Notes: generated from the sequence alone by a model not told the origin. A stretch of 64,000 nt of DNA from Fratercula arctica (GCA_947846985.1 CANTUZ010000020.1:6421459-6485458), one strand, 5' to 3'. Shown: positions 24,218 through 42,456, numbered from the stretch's first letter. Numbers and translations: made by a program.

Positions 24218-26879
24218 CTGCTGCCTCCCTTTGCGGCCACACGCCGGCACGTCCCCAGCGCCGGTCACGGGCAAGTCGGGGACACGGGCTGTGTGCCGCC
24301 TGCAAGGTGGCCAGCCCTACCCAGCACAGCAGCGTGGGACCTGCTACATACTGGCTGCAAATGGCCAAATGCCAGAGGGCAGCTGATGTGGGCACAGCAA
24401 TTGCCCCAGATCCCGGGAAAGGCAGGACTAGCTCTCCTGCTCGCGCGACGCACCAGCTGTGGATTAAAGCTAAAGCAAAAGCTGTACTATTTACCCTCAA
24501 GTCAGACTTTTCCTTTCCACACCCAGCGGAGTTTCACGTGCCCAGTGCACACCGGGTCAGCACAGGGCCCCGGAGGGTCCGTGGCCGCCCCCCTCCCGCA
24601 GCCCAGCCCTCCCAGGCACATGCCGATACGAGCAGCAAAGCTGGCAGGGGCAGCGCGCTGGGAAGCCTGTCTGCTTTCCAGCGGGAGGTTTGACAAAATT
24701 ATCCCTGCAGGGGAACGTCTTTATTTTTGTCACATCCCCATTTTCTAAAGGAGAAAATATTCCATTTGGAAAGTGTCTGGCTGCAATCTGGAGGATTTTG
24801 GCTTTTCCAGGCCATGGTGATGGAGCAGGGAGGAGGTGTCCATGCTCCCACTGCTGCCGGCCAGCGAGCCCCTCAGGCACAGCAACCCTGCCTCCCCCTG
24901 CAACCATCAATGGCAGAAAGTTTAAACTAATGGGGTATTTATGAGCCCCCTTTAAGCCACGTATCCTCCTAGACAATACGAGTGGTGACTGAAATGGAGG
25001 CCACACTATTTTCTGCTCCTGGTTGCCAGCTTGTTCCTCCTGGAAGCTGTTGGAATTGAAACAAGGGACTCGTGCACAGGGTTTGATCCTGCTGGGGTAA
25101 ATACAAGTGTTTTGCCCCATCTTTTCTTCCCTTCCCGGGCAGGACAGTGGGCTGGAGCAGGCGAGCACAGCCCCATGTCCCAGACCATGCTGCAGAGCTC
25201 ACGCTTGTCACGGACAAAGTCCGGCAGCGCCCGACCCTTGCCCATGCACAGACATGTGGAACATGAAGCAACCTCAGCAGTGCTCCTGCCGAGACGATGC
25301 TATGCCACATTTTGGGAAATGTCACCAACAGGTAGAGGTCACCTCAGCATTTTGTCTCAAGTTCTACCCCCCAACTCCACAAAACCCAGAGCCACAGCCC
25401 GAGCTGGTGGGCAGGGACCTCTGACAGCCCTCGAGGCCAAGGTGCCACCACTCAGCATGGGGCTGGGCTCCCAGCTAGGTCACGATGGGCCTCCAGATTC
25501 ACTTCTTGCACAAAAGCACTGTGTTAGTTATGTGTGAACGTCTTCCTCTAAGGGGAATGACATTAAATGAAAATAAAATATTTGGATTCAGGATTTGGTT
25601 TCAGACAAGACAACTTGGCCAGGCCTACAGCAGGTCAGCTGGAAGAGCACCCACACAAAGCCGCGTGAAACAGGGGCAATATTAGGTGCTAAGCACCAAA
25701 GTCCCCACGGCTGTTCCTCTCCAAGAGGCAGCTATCGGTCCTCGAGATGCCACGGCAGAGCACAGCCACAGATCAGCCAGGTCACCGTGGCTGAGCCACG
25801 TGGCCATCACACACTCTGCACTTACCCATCCTCATTCCATGCCCATCGCAGCCCACGGGCTCTTCTGTGCCCGCACCCAGCAGGCACACAGTGCTTCAGT
25901 ACAGTGGAAACCACCAGTGTAATAAAACCAAAAGTTTTATCATTTTATTAATTTTTAATAGGGACAGACCCTTAATATGGCTTGCTGGCCTTTGGGACTT
26001 CCTTTTCTTTTTACATCCCTTTTTCACCCCAGTGTTTTGGGGAGGTAATGCCTAAAGTACACTCATGACTGAGCAGAGCAACTGTCCCCAAGATGTCGTG
26101 GAGTTTCGTATGGGGATGCTCTGGCAGCAGGGGCTGGTCCTTACGCCACAGTGGTTTCTCTTCCAACACCTCCCAGCCCCGCTGTCAGCTGCTCTCCCCC
26201 CGGGACACCGGCACGCACCCGCAGCATGCCTGGCGCCTGCTGTGCCCCTGCCCAGAGGGGCAGCTGCCCCTGCCCCGCTGCCAGCACCAAGCTGTGCACC
26301 GGCCAAGGGACACAGCTGACACCAGAGCTGAGCCACCTGCGAGCCCCGCGGCTCACCCCCCCCGGAGCCAAGCCCTCTCCAGCCCTTCTGCAGAGCTGGA
26401 AACACTCATCGCTCCTCTCCTCCAGCACATCCACACGCGGCAAAGGCAGAGCTCTGGCCCCCAGTGCCCCCGTTCCCAGGAGCATCACCAAGGTTATCGC
26501 TGTGCAAAATGAGCCGCGCCAGCAGCAGAGTTAAATTTGGGTTCCTGCAGGCAGAGCTGCCCTAGAGCAGCAGTGGCCGCAGCATGGCTTCGCCTCCACC
26601 CTCCACAGCAATTTCAAGGCAGCTTTACCCAAGCTGGTGGCTACAGCACCACGCACCAGGCACCAGCCGAGCTCAGCACGTGCAAACCGGTGAGCGGAGA
26701 CAGGCTGCGGAGCATCATCTCCCTGAGCCCTCTGAGCCCTCACACGTCTCGGCCTTCCCCCGGCCGGCAATATTCAGGTTAAGCCTCAGGTGCTTACCCT
26801 GCTTTGCAAATTCAGGCAGAGCTCTTCTTCCAGATGACGTTAAACTCATGCAGTTTTCCCAGCTATAAAGCCTGGTTTA

Positions 26880-27090
26880 ATCAAAGTTGCAATTAAACCT
26901 GACAACCTCCTTGTGCAGACTCCTAAATAAGATCAGGAACAGCTAAAATTAGTCTAATTTAGTGTTAATCATTAATCCTTTTATCCACTCTTAATCCAAT
27001 TTAAATGTCCACACAACGAGCTTGCGCAGACTTTGTTACTCAAATTTAAAACAAAATTGAATTAAATATTATTTAATTAAATCAACAGAA
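26880..27090. promoter_or_regulatory. AT-rich block with many TAAT cores, possible enhancer
   Basis: A sharply AT-rich stretch within GC-richer flanks, dense in ATTA/TAAT cores (homeodomain-type) including TTAATCATTAATCC and TTAATTAAAT. It lies upstream of both G0S2 and LAMB3. Composition and motif density are visible; enhancer function is inference only. Confidence 0.25.
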
Positions 27091-28230
27091 TCCAAGTGGT
27101 GCTATAAGAGGCATTTGCCACAGATGATTATCAGCTGCTTGGTTAACCCTCAGAATTATCCTGGGCTCTGTGCTCTCCATACTGCTCCAGCTCTTAGTAC
27201 TTTGGGACTGCACAGACATCTCCATCTATATGCAATGAGTGAGAAGTGCCCTGCCTCGCCCTCAGGCTGGAAAAGAGACTTTCAAATATAAGGTTGAGGA
27301 GGCAAAGAAAATTCTGCCTCAAAAACCCTCCTTTTTTTTGGGCAAAATATCATGATTCCAACCCTTCCCACTGACCTTTCCTTCTGGGATCGCGTACTGC
27401 ACAGACACGCAGGGTGCTGGGGTTTGTGCGGGGCCTGAGCAGCCCCCAGCGCTCGCGGGGCGAAGGAGGGAGCACATCTCACACTCCCAGGAGCTGGCAG
27501 CCTCCCTGTGCAGCCAGCCCTGGCTGCAGGTACGGTGACCTTGAACTTTCCCTGTCTAATTGGTGTCTCCTCCAGCTATCTTTTCTCCAACGGTCATTTT
27601 TCAAAGCATTGCAGAAGAGAAAAACATAGCTTGAATGCAGGAATCAGCTGCAACCTTTGCTGCCAAGTCGTCAGAGAAGATAAGGACCTTTTATTTAAAG
27701 AAAAAAAACCAGACGCTGAGGAGGGATAGACAAGTCTTTAGCAACTTTTATAGCCAGTCTTGCAATACAATTTCCTAAGCACGTTCAAAACTTGCATAAA
27801 AAAAAAAAATACCAAGTTTTCCCCAGCAGAGTTTCCTTGGAGCACTCTGTTTGCTGTGAACACCCACCCGCCCAGTGGGTACTGCGGCGGCAGGGAAAAC
27901 CTCCGGCCTCCCTCGGATGTGCGGGATGTGAGGAGCAAGGGGTGACTCACTGCTCCACCACGCCCACGGCACAGCTCAGCAAGGAAAAAAACCCAAACCC
28001 ACCCCAACAAATTCAAGGACCCTTGAGGCGGGCAGGCTGCTGCCCAGGCTCCCGTGGCCAGTGAGCCCAGCAGCCTGCGGGGCATTAATGCCCCCAGCAG
28101 CCCAGGGAGGGCAGAAGGAGAGGGGAGGAGGAGAGGGGAGGAAGACAGCACCATCCTCACCTGGAGGATTGCCAATGAGAGTTTTCAATTGCGACCCCAA
28201 CACAAAACCAGCCTAAAGTCTGGCTTAATT

Positions 28231-28288
28231 ATAGAATCAGAGATTGCTTTGGGTTGGAAGGGACCTTAAAGATCATCTGGTCCAAACC
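28231..28288 (-). repeat. CR1 LINE 3'-end fragment
   Basis: Contains the reverse complement of the conserved CR1 tail (TATAGAATCAG, then TTTGGGTTGGAAGGGACC and TTAAAGATCATCTGG). Only the extreme 3' end is recognisable; similarity fades after about 28288. Confidence 0.85.
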
Positions 28289-29929
28289 TTATGAGCCAGT
28301 TCAATGATTTTAGGGCAGAATTTGGCCAGTATCACCTCGTAGGGCAGTTTTTCCAAAAGGAAGGTGTTCAAAACCTCCAACAAAAGAAAGAAGGGACCTG
28401 AGTAACTAACACACACTCCAGTAGTTCCCACATTGCTCAGAGCTCTCTTCTGCCCCTTTCCCACACTCGGAGACAAACCCGGTGCTCAGCATCAGCTGTG
28501 CCACACACGCAGACCTGCCGGCTGTGGCACCAGTGACGCCGTGGGGGCAGGAAAGGGAAACACAGCACCAGTCATTCACATCACGTTATCCACATCACAG
28601 AGAGGTTTCTCCCAGGCGAGGCCAAGATAAAACCCAGCTCAGGGGCATCAAACCCCCATTCTCTGTGCTACCATCCCTCCTTTCGATGTGCTAGAGGCAG
28701 GGAGTGAGAGAACCTCCCTTTATCCCTTCCCTGTTCAAGGACAAGCCCCCTTCAGCTCCAGCTTGCTCTGGGGGCTGCCTGCCCACCCTTCGGGCTGTGC
28801 CTCGCCGGGGTTCCCCAACACCCCTGGGTGCCTCTCCAGGAGATCCAGCCTGGGGAGCCACCAGGCAGCAGCCTCCTTTACAGCATCTTTAGCAAAGCTC
28901 CCTCTGAGCTTTACCTCTCCACACATACCAACAGCTCCTTGGAGGCGCTGCTACCACATGAACCCACACCGTGTTGTAATTTCTATATACCGCCCTGGCA
29001 GAGCAATTCCCACCATCTCAGCCATCTCAGCCAGAGAAATCTGCCCAGACACCCTCATCTGCTCTGCGAAATCAGAAGCTGTAAATCCCAACAACTTCTT
29101 GGGGCTTTAGCAACTTCTCTAAGGTCAGCAGCCACTGAAACATGTACGGTTCTTGCAGCCAGAGCAGTATACGTGCACTGATGGAGCCACCGGCAGAAGC
29201 AGACGAAGTAATCTGCTGTATGTTACTGATGCAATGCTCTTCGGCAGCAAGCCAGGGAAGAAGTGTGACAGTGCTGTCTTTTGCTTTGGCCCAAAAAAGG
29301 AAATACACTGTCCTTTAGGTTAATCACAAGGAGTGACACAACCGGGTGTTACAGAGTTTCAGCATCAAGTGTAGGAAAAGTGAAAAATGGGCTCTTAACA
29401 CGTTGCCTGCAACTTTTACTAATTTCGGAATTTCCAGTTATTCTCTTATTTCCAAGAAATCAAGGTGCTACCACACACTGCATCTATCCACTTTCTAGCA
29501 GTTCCCCTTGCCATGAACCACGTATAGAAACCTTTAACGCACGCCTTCACACCTTGTCCTGGGTAACACCTTTGTTATGCTCCATTGAGGCTTTTTTTTA
29601 CCCGCTTCCCTACAAGAGAGGCCAGAAAGGTGAAAACGCCTGTTTTGCTGAACTGGACTTTGCACAAATCCAAGCCCTAAATCCAAACACTGGAATATTT
29701 TACCAGCTGTGGACACAGACCCTCTCCCTCATGCCCGAGGTCCAGCTCAGTAAAGCTCCTACTAATATATTAAATATTTCTTACAGAGGCAGCCGCGGAG
29801 CTGCATTGCAAGCGGTACATAAGATCTCTGGCTGTGAAATCAGACTTCAGGATATTTTTTGTAAAAGGGGAAAAAAAAAAAAAAAAAAGTTTGGGGTTTT
29901 TTTTTTGCCTGGCCGGGTTAAGGGCAGGA

Positions 29930-30300
29930 GCTGCCAAGGCAGGGGGGCGGCCCGTGCTGGCGACGTGCTCGGGGCACCCTGCCCGCCCCGACCCGGCCCC
30001 CCCGCCGGCCCCGCCCGCCCCGGCACCGATATAAGGCGGCAGCGGCGGGCGCCGGGCAGCAGCTGCCGAGCGGAGCCGAGCGGAGCCCAGCCGAGCCCAG
30101 CCCAGCCCACCCGCAGCGCTCGCCGCCGCCCGCCCCGCAGCTGCCGCTGGGTAAGGGGGTTCGCTGGGGGGATGCGCGGGGGGATGCGGGGGGATGCATG
30201 GGGGGATGCTGTGCGCAGTGCGGGGGCGTGCCGGGGGGAGCCCGGCTGGATCCCGCAGCGCGGCTCCGGCTGCTCTGCCGGGCAGCTCCCTCCTACAGCC
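29930..30300 (+). promoter_or_regulatory. G0S2: G0S2 promoter and CpG-rich 5' region
   Basis: A strongly GC- and CpG-rich segment with GC boxes (CCGCCC) and a TATA element TATAAGG at 30030-30036. That predicts a transcription start near 30060. The first exon would be non-coding and end at the donor CTGG|GTAAGG (30150/30151). The putative 5'UTR carries degenerate GAGCC/GAGCCCA repeats. Confidence 0.75.
30030..30036 (+). promoter_or_regulatory. G0S2: TATA box of G0S2
   Basis: TATAAGG in a GC-rich surround, about 490 nt before the ATG and about 120 nt before the exon 1 donor, a normal distance for a short non-coding first exon. Confidence 0.7.
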
Positions 30301-30519
30301 CCCGCACCGCCCCGCCGTCCGGGCAGATGTGTTTTCCTGAAGGGAGCCTCTAGCTAAAAATCAAAAATCGCCACTTAAAGCAAGGCTGGGGGGTCTGCGG
30401 AGAGCTTGCACTGCCTGGGGGGCTCTGACCACCACAGGGGAAAGCAGATGGATTTAACTAACGCCCTTCTCCCTCGCTCTTCTCTTGCAGAACTGACATC
30501 TTCCAGATCTGCAAAAAAA

Positions 30520-30828
30520 ATGGAAACCATGCATGAGCTGATCCCCTTTGCCAAAGAAATGCTCAGCCAGAAGCCCAACAGGAAAATGGTCAAGCTGTAC
30601 ATGCTGGGCAGCGTGCTGGCTTTCTTTGGTGTGGTTATTGGTCTGGTGGAGACAGTGTGCAGCCCTTTCACCTCTGAAGGGAGGCTAGAGGAGGAGGAGG
30701 AGGAGAAGAAACCTGCCCCGACGCAAGAGCAGATGCTACCTCAGAAACAGGAGGATTTGATCTTGGACAAGAGCAAGAAGGCGGCGGGGATGCAGAGGGC
30801 CCTGGTGACCAGACCACACGCCTGCTAA
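30520..30828 (+). CDS. G0S2: G0/G1 switch protein 2, ATGL inhibitor
   Basis: Small protein that binds and inhibits adipose triglyceride lipase (PNPLA2) at lipid droplets and endoplasmic reticulum, restraining lipolysis. The 102-residue product starts METMHELIPFAKEM and contains KMVKLYMLGSVLAFFGVV and ETVCSPF, matching human G0S2 (103 aa) closely through the first 50 residues. The hydrophobic stretch at about 24-46 is the ATGL-binding and membrane-associated region. The C-terminal half is diverged and begins with a run of six glutamates. The coding region is one exon; the intron acceptor TCTCTTGCAG ends at 30490, 29 nt before the ATG. An in-frame reading upstream of this ATG lies partly in the intron and is not coding. 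Confidence 0.97.
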   Translation: METMHELIPFAKEMLSQKPNRKMVKLYMLGSVLAFFGVVIGLVETVCSPFTSEGRLEEEEEEKKPAPTQEQMLPQKQEDLILDKSKKAAGMQRALVTRPHAC

Positions 30829-31088
30829 GAGCCCCGTGGCTGGAGAGGTGCCTGCTGAGCAACCTAGCACAAGGGAGACTGCTGTCCTGTCCTGCCTGGT
30901 GGTGGTTCCAGCAAGAAGAGGGAAGAGTTGGCTGAAGAAGGAGACCGCAAGTGCGAGACTTGAAAGAAGTGAACGGTTATATTTGCTGCTGTGCAGCAGT
31001 GGGGAAAAAATACCTTTTGTTGGTATAAAAATGTGCAAGATGCACAGCATGGTTTCTTATTTTTATTACAGATGCATTTTGCAAAATC

Positions 31089-31094
31089 AATAAA
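31089..31094 (+). terminator. G0S2: Poly(A) signal of G0S2
   Basis: AATAAA 261 nt after the stop codon, followed by a T/G-containing stretch. Predicts a short 3'UTR ending near 31110. Confidence 0.8.
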
Positions 31095-31109
31095 TATTTT
31101 ATATGGTAC

Positions 31110-34100
31110 CAGTGCTCTCTAGCTGCATTTATTTTCAAAGCCATCTCTTACTGATTTGCACGTAGGTTTCACTCGCACCTCTGGCTCCTCTCAGGGGGCA
31201 GCTGGGGGGACCCAGGGAACAGCTGAGGGTGGTGGCTGCACCCTCCAATGAAGCCCCCCTTGGTGAGGCTGCTCTGGGACTGAGGGGGGGGGGGGGTGGC
31301 CTTGCCTTTCCTCCAGCAGCTTTTCCCTTCTAAAATGGGCCAACTGCGTGGGGGGAGGACATGGCATTTGTCTCACATGGGTGACAGACGCATGCCCTGC
31401 ATTGGAGGTGGGGTTGTACCTTTCAGGGGTTATCTGGGTTTAATGGCACAGATTCGTGTCTACCATGGCTATGAGTGCCCAGAACTGTTTAAAAAACCAA
31501 CCCTGTCCATCCCCCAGCAACCCTCTTAACAGGCTGCGGCTGCTGCACAGCTAAAAAATCTTCTAGCTTTACTGGGGTCCTTCACAAACCCACCAGAGAC
31601 ACCTAACTGCAGAATGACGTTAGCTTCCAGCATTACAGGGGTGTCACAGATAGACTGAAGCAGGGACAGACATGATGGCATGGTCAGCCTGGAGGGTGTG
31701 GAAACAGGGATCCAAGCTTCAGGGCTATACCCAGGGCACTGCCAGGTTCGTTAAAGGACTTTTAAATAGGTGAAAGTCTTTCCTGGTGTTAGTAAGAATC
31801 TGCTGCATTCAGGACTATGTCATGTTAGTCAATAAACCCTCCAGCCAGCCACAGCTGAAAGATCCTGACCACGCTACAGCAGGGAGGGAAGGGAAATAGT
31901 CCCTGCCAGCCGTGACTGGGGCAGAAAATCCTTCTTTATCTGCTCAGTGGCAAAGAGATGGGCAGAGGTAGGAGCAAGCTACACACTTTGCACAGAAACT
32001 GGGAGATGCACCAGCAATATGCTAAAAGCACTAATTTAGCTAAAAGCAAGATCTAGCTAAAAGCAAAATAATTGATACAAACAGCAGATTATGGAAAATG
32101 AAAAAGCACTGTGACACCAGTGCCAAACGCATAGCTCCTCCCAGAGCTACACAAGTTAGGATCAGGATCTGAAAGTGTAAGAACACAGCTGAAGTTCACC
32201 CTTACATTTTCATAATACATAAACACACAATTCATTTTGTTGACAATTATTTCTGTCAAAAACACAGCAGCACATTGCGGAGGAGGAATCCTACCGAGCC
32301 TGCACAAAAACTCTGTTCAAGTCTTGAATCAAGCATGAAGTACCTTTTCCTCACGGCGAAAAGAGCACAGTCAAACTAAATTAAAAACAGCCTTTGAGAA
32401 ATACTTAATGTAATCCATAACCAAGCGTTTTGGTCTCTGGCAAGGTTGAACAATCAAACACCTCATTGATACCAATGGAAATTTCATGGGCAAACATGAA
32501 AGGAGAACTCAGGCCTGAAGAAAGCCATCAGCTGACTCGTCCCCCAGTTCCAGCTCTAAGGAGGCTCTGGGTTTGCAGCACGGCCTCAGGGACAGGGAAG
32601 GCTGACCTGGAACTCCCTGTGGCACGCTTCAGTGCATAGATAAACCAGGGACCTGAACGTTCATGGCTGTGTCAGGCAGGAAAGTACTGCCAGGTCTGAG
32701 CTCTCGCACCACTGTAATTCAGAAGCATCGCTGCTGCAGCAGGGCTAAACAGTTGATAAACGGATTGAACTGAGATGAGAATCACGTCTTTTTCCAAGGC
32801 ACTTGCAAACTCCGTCAATCACACATCAGTTCTCAAGATTCACCCTTCTCTACAAGTTGCGTGTGTCTCACCCTGCCCGATGGGAAAAGGAAAATTTAAA
32901 ACATGAGGAGAGAGCGCTGGTGTCGGGCAGCCCAGCTCACCAGTCCAGGGGCCACTGGGGAGCTCCAGGTGAGCCCATCCAGGCTGACCCCCACCACTTC
33001 TGGGTTTGGACCTCAGGCTGCCTCCACACCACATACATGGCCTCCCTGCACCATGCCGGCACCCTCCTGCCCACACCTCCTCGCCACAGTCATGGGGTTT
33101 ATGAGCTTAAAGCAAAGAGGTTTGTGGAACAATCAAAATAGTTCCTCCTAAGACAGCTAACGGGATTAGACAGCTAAACCACGCACTGTGCCGGCGGTTC
33201 TGGAGCCAAGTCGGTAAAATTGTGTCCTGCAGAAGACAATCTCCTGCCTCCTGACGCACTGCAAGCTCAAAGGTTGTTACCTCCCGCGTATTACCCGCAA
33301 AGGGCGCCCGAGAGGTTGAGCCTACGCGTCACTGGTCGCAGACAGGACCAGCTCTCTGCAGAGTGGGGAATTAGACACGCACTAATGGCTGATTTTACCA
33401 CAAGACCATATAAAGTCGTATTTAAACTGCACAATGATAAATTCAACGTGCATGGAGACCTAGTAATCCTGTTAACATCACTTTTATTATGATGAATGAC
33501 AGACTTGCCAGATGCGGTAGATTAAAAGGCTCCAGCAAACTTCTCTGTCTTTAAACCATGGCACGACTCCTCAGAGCAGCCCATTTCCCAGCCCCATCTC
33601 CTGAGCCCCCTCACGTCTGTGTCGACACCTGACACTGCAGAAATACAACTGCCACAAACACAACCCCACACGACCGACATCCACACACCCCAGCAATGGA
33701 GCACAGCGGAGTCATTCCGACAGCCTGTGTGTGAATTGTAAAGAGTAATTTTAGTTGTAAGTACCGTGATACAGCAGAGAGCAACCAGATGGAACAAGAT
33801 GTACAGTGAGTACTAGTAAGGCCACCTCAGGCAAGCTACAGTGCAGAAGCATATGGAGCATTTAAGACTGCGTTAAACCAAAGTCCTGAGGGATAAGCTC
33901 TTGAGGAGAGCCACACATTACCCAAGGTGTGCGTTAGATTGCCCAGCGTCACATGAGGTTGATTTCTGTTACTCTCTTTCTTTTAAGACTTATCTGAACC
34001 CAGTTTACTTTAACCTATAAATGTGACATTTTCCTGGTGCATTAAATACTCAGGAAAACTACAGCTGGCATCAGATCTGGTATTTCTCTGTACCCATCCT

Positions 34101-37100
34101 GCAACAGCTCTTCAAAGATCTTATTTCAGCTTGGAGCCATTATCCAGACTTTCATCATCGGGAGCTGAAGGCCAGCTAAAAGCCAGCAGCCCTCCCTGAC
34201 AGGCCAATCGCCTCAAGGGCACGAGCTGAATGACTTCAGAGAGTCCCCACTCACTATTTGCAGTTTGGACTCTGGATGTTTCCAGAGCTGCCAGGCTAAA
34301 ATTAGGGGCCCAGATAAAAATATCAGCCTCTGCCACCCAACACCAAGGGCATTGGGAACATGGACAGCAGCCAAGACTTAAAGCAGCCACAGTACCAACA
34401 ATCAAATATCAAGGCAGCAATTCCTGATTTGGTCATGCAGGACAAAAAAATAAATTTAGTGCTTAGACGTGGCTTATCACAGCGTTTACTCTGAACTGTC
34501 AGTAAGTAGAAATAGCACATAAACCAAATCCAGTCCTACAATCATCCCAAGTCTCCCTTCGACCCGAGACTGAGTGTTTCGGGAGCAGCAGAGCCGTGAC
34601 AGCGATGGCGGTGGCAGGACGTCGGCACTGCCCGCCGGCCATGCAGCTGCGCCGAGAAACACACCTCTGTCACGGCCCAATAGCACCATGTTGCCCATGC
34701 ACATCAGCCTACCGCAAATATAACTGAGGGCAGCCCTTTATAACAGTGATACACGTAAAGAAAGGAATTGAATCTGTGCTCATGGTAAAGTATGCTGAGA
34801 GAGCTGGGTATGAGAAATAACGTCCTAATGTCCACGTGACAAAGGAAAGGGGGGGAAGGAAAATCCTCTGCGCTTAACAAAGATTTGATGATAGGTAGAA
34901 AAAAACCAAATACTACTCAGAAGAGAAAAAAAGAAGTGGTATCCCAATTCCTGCCAAGTGCTTTTGAGTCTGAGCCACATGTACGAACCTGCCCGAGCCC
35001 CAGCCCTGCCCCTGGAACACGTTCCCTCCCGGCTGTGCCGGGCTGGGGGCATGGCAGGGGCTCCCCAGCAGCTCCTCTCCACTGCTCGGCCAGTTTGCTG
35101 TCAGAATAAGTCTCCTTCACAGCTTTGTTTCCTTCCAGTGAGCTCCAGGCAGCACTAAATGAAGAACCTCCCCTGTGCAGAATGGTTAGCACAACACTGA
35201 GCATCACCCCTTGAAAAACATGGCTTCAGACAGACGCAAAAGACAGAAGCGACCCGCAGCGGGGGATACATCCAGGAACATTCAGGTGAAGCCCCTTCAG
35301 AAGCAAGGGGGCTGCCCCCCTGTGCTCCACCTCACCAGGCTGGGGCTGGGAACACCACCGGGCTCCCCTCTGCCAAGGCATGAAGGTTTGGCAGCCACGG
35401 GGCCAGGACCGGCTGAGATCAGAAGATACTTCTGTGCGGTCACCCCTTCCTGCCCTCCTCTCCTTTCCCTCGCTCCCCACCCCCAGGAAAAGGTTAAAAA
35501 CAAGTTCTTCAGTTGCTTACAGCAAAACAAACCCAGAAAAGGCTGCGAGTGGGAATGAGGAGCCGCAGCACCCAGGAAGGGTGACAGACGGCCAGGAGCA
35601 AACCCTGCTGGGCAGTGAAGCGTGGCTGGATCCAGCCGCTCCCACTGCCACCGCAGCCCACAGCCCTCCCAGGACCACACCAGCACCCCCGCCCTTCATT
35701 TCCACACAGGACACCCAAAATGGCATATGCACAAGTTTTCTTTCATAAAAAGTTTAAGTCCAAAATATTCAGTATTTCAGTCCTTTATTATAAGCTATTT
35801 CGTTTCAGAGAAAAGCCCCAAACCAACCCGCAATTCTCACTAAGCACCACACCAGCAAGGCAAGTGTGGTGTTTGGCTCTGTAGCCACCGAGCTGCCCCA
35901 TGTCTCCCCACGCCGACGCAGAGCAAAGAGCATGATCCCTTCCCAACACGCTTGCAGACGTGCACAAAGGTTGGCAGCTACTGCTTTACTGCAGGATCCT
36001 AACGCTAGTAAGAAACAACAGTATCTGAAAAGAGCCTCCCTCCCTGCCGGCAACACCGACAGGTTCACAGCTGAGGTAAGGTTAATTAGTTCATTCTTTT
36101 CAAGCCAAGGAATGAAATGATTGCCCCATGATCACGACCCAAGCTCAAAGCAAAGGGAGGCAGGAAAAGGCAGAGAGACTGTACGGGTGTTATCTGACCA
36201 AGCGTGGGATGAGTGCTGCGATGGTACTCTGTGATGAAGATCCCAGCGCCAGGCCAAAGCTGGAACACAGCTCATACCTATTGCGTAAGATCCATGGCAT
36301 TGAATTTGCTCCCGTCGAGACTCGGGGAGTGAGCAGATATTACATGTTTTTTCCTCAGACTATACTCACTTAAAAGTAAGAAAAAAGTTCCTGCAGAACT
36401 CAAAGCAGGAATCACAGCAGCAAGGACCCTTATTTCTCTGCAGCAAACAATATTTGGTATTTGACTGCAAACCTCCCTGTGCCTGAGCAGCCCCATGGAG
36501 CTGGGGTGGTCGCACCCCTGGTGCTGCGTTCCGCTCAGGCCCTGCTCCCTCAGCGCTCACAGGGGTAGGCAGAGATGAAAATATAAACCCTGCCTCAGCA
36601 CAGCGTTTTTGGAGCTGTTTGCGGGTGGCACCCGCTGCCGGGCCCCCGCTGCCCAGCATCCCGGTGGCAGGCAGCTGCTTCGGGGCACAGAGCGGCGATG
36701 CCCCAGGGAGCACAGGACCTTTGCTGCGTGTCCTGCCGCGTGTCCCCCCGCAGCACGGCAGCTCCCGGTCACTCCCCAGCGCCTGATCCCTGCAAGCGAT
36801 CAGACCCAGATTGCATCTCTGCATGCACCCACGTACGGTGCCGGCAGGAATAAAAGCCGATGTTTAACCACCTGCACTAGGCTGCCTCTGATGTTCTCGA
36901 AGTGAAACTTGATGCTGCTCAGCAAAGACACACCTCTTCCAGGGTGTTGTGCAAAATTCTGCATTTTAACGTAGGACAGGAAATATGAAAAGAGCCGGGC
37001 AGAACCCAAACAGCACCCTCGGTTAGGCCGAGGTTCGCCAGCTCCAGCGGCAAATCAAAGGGTTGGCTTCACTTATCCATCCTCCTGAGATTTTCCAGTG

Positions 37101-37200
37101 CTTTGGAAGTTGCAGTTCCTTCGGCTCACAGGTTTTAAAGGACTGGCATTGCTGCTTCCCTCTGGAGCAGCTCTGCAGAGGGCTTTTTTCCCTCCCTTCT
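31110..37200. other. G0S2-HSD11B1 interval, no gene recognised
   Basis: About 6 kb without supported coding sequence. Contains a G13 homopolymer at 31284-31296 and AT-rich patches. No transposon family, tRNA or conserved exon was recognised. It presumably holds the HSD11B1 copy A promoter and any non-coding first exon, which I could not place. Confidence 0.55.
31284..31296 (+). repeat. Poly-G run (13 G)
   Basis: An uninterrupted run of 13 G just downstream of the G0S2 3' end. Confidence 0.9.
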
Positions 37201-37233
37201 CTTTCATGCTTTATTTCCTGACTCCACAGTGGG

Positions 37234-42184
<4,951 letters not shown>

Positions 42185-42456
42185 GCCGCCGTTAACGGCG
42201 GCCGCCGGCTCGGGAGGGTTCGCCGGTGCAACACCCTCCTCTGCCGGCGGAGAGGGGCCCTGCAGCCGGGCCGCCCGCCTGAAATCTCCGCTTGCGCTTT
42301 GAAAAGTCAGTTATTTCAACGTCTAAGTAGATGGCATCGCCTCTGAGCGCGGTACGAGGCGTGGAAGAGGGGAACTCCCCGGAGCCGCTGTGTCCCCCCT
42401 GGACGGACCCGTCCCCTGCCCCGGACTAGGGAAACGTATTTACAAACTAATGAGTA

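Larger units (their letters stand above)
18331..29930. other. LAMB3 5' flank / LAMB3-G0S2 interval
   Basis: About 11.6 kb without recognised coding sequence. It should contain the LAMB3 non-coding exon 1 and promoter (minus strand), which I could not place; several minus-strand GTGAGG donors, for example at 19249, are candidates only. Supported contents are a solo LTR (20808-21321), a CR1 fragment (28231-28288), an AT-rich block (26880-27090), AP-1 consensus sites (22370, 24200, 27943), a poly(A) run near 22160-22179 and a purine-rich repeat near 28110-28145. Confidence 0.6.

Noticed and set aside
29281..30357. 358-codon open reading on the plus strand across the G0S2 promoter
   Set aside because: It runs through the TATA box, CpG-rich 5' exon and the exon 1 donor, has low-complexity Pro/Arg/Ala sequence and shows no family similarity. 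GC-rich promoters often lack stops by chance.
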